In this document: piece by piece, positions 5,356 through 5,393 of the stretch
Numbering within the stretch: position 1 is the first letter of the stretch
Layout: each line of letters starts with the position of its first letter
NCBI RefSeq assembly: GCF_046546335.1
Contig: NZ_JBKGYA010000143.1
Strand: one strand, 5' to 3'
Origin: Thiohalospira sp046546335
Lineage (GTDB): Bacteria > Pseudomonadota > Gammaproteobacteria > Thiohalospirales > Thiohalospiraceae
DNA length: 5,393 bases
Notes under the pieces: generated by a model
Database searches by the model: none
What the model was told of the DNA's origin: nothing
Seen by the model: the letters and a program-made list of their open reading frames with translations, nothing else
Translations under genes and position numbers: made by a program

Positions 5356-5393
5356 GGATGTAATATAAAGTAGCAAGATTTGACCCCTTTTCT
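5356..5393. other. AT-rich tail, possible edge of a mobile element or intergenic repeat
   Basis: The last 38 bases have 13 G/C (about 34%), in sharp contrast to the GC-rich remainder. They contain TGTAATATAA and end in GCAAGATTTGACCCCTTTT. The latter resembles, from memory, sequences often seen flanking small transposase-type elements, but no gene, inverted repeat or duplication can be confirmed before the window ends. Confidence 0.25.

Noticed and set aside
4348..5376. Minus-strand open frame of 342 codons opposite rplM, rpsI and the tRNA
   Set aside because: It runs through a well-defined tRNA gene and terminator and two certain ribosomal protein genes; no independent support.
1..5393. CRISPR array, long direct repeats or a complete insertion sequence
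   Set aside because: No regularly spaced repeats, terminal inverted repeats or transposase gene were seen within the window.

Overview
The window looks like chromosomal DNA from a GC-rich gammaproteobacterium (roughly 70% GC by eye). L13 and S9 follow the Escherichia coli proteins closely and with the same lengths (142 and 130 residues), the co-chaperone is of the gammaproteobacterial DjlA type, and the tRNA-Gln carries an encoded CCA. A halophilic or sulfur-oxidising Ectothiorhodospiraceae-like lineage would fit, but this is inference from GC content and general impression. No taxon is proven by the sequence.

Layout, all genes on the plus strand. (1) Bases 1-837: 3' part of a BNR/Asp-box beta-propeller (sialidase-like fold) gene, open at the left edge. 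(2) Bases 838-988: a 151-base regulatory gap with two hairpins, a small inverted repeat and a likely -10 element. (3) Bases 989-4304: a tight three-gene cluster. It holds a PIB-1 Cu(I)-exporting ATPase (copA, TTG start), a 118-residue membrane-anchored cupredoxin overlapping copA by one base, and, 14 bases later, a DjlA-like TerB + J-domain co-chaperone. (4) Bases 4305-5184: a promoter followed by the ribosomal protein pair rplM-rpsI. (5) Bases 5185-5355: a tRNA-Gln(CUG) with no obvious promoter of its own, followed by a strong intrinsic terminator. (6) Bases 5356-5393: an abruptly AT-rich tail, possibly the edge of a mobile element or intergenic repeat.

How the genes work together: CopA pumps Cu(I) out of the cytoplasm. 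The overlapping cupredoxin is best read as a partner that binds copper at the membrane for CopA. Its arrangement recalls pneumococcal CupA, a membrane-tethered cupredoxin whose domain faces the cytoplasm. Two of the four CupA-type ligand positions appear changed (Cys to His, Met to Leu). The DjlA homologue lacks the membrane segment that normally defines DjlA, so it may be a soluble DnaK co-chaperone; its link to copper is only positional. The rplM-rpsI-tRNA block is a translation unit that probably reads through to one shared terminator.

The most interesting item is the copA/cupredoxin/soluble DjlA cluster. Nothing else requires a new biological system to explain it.
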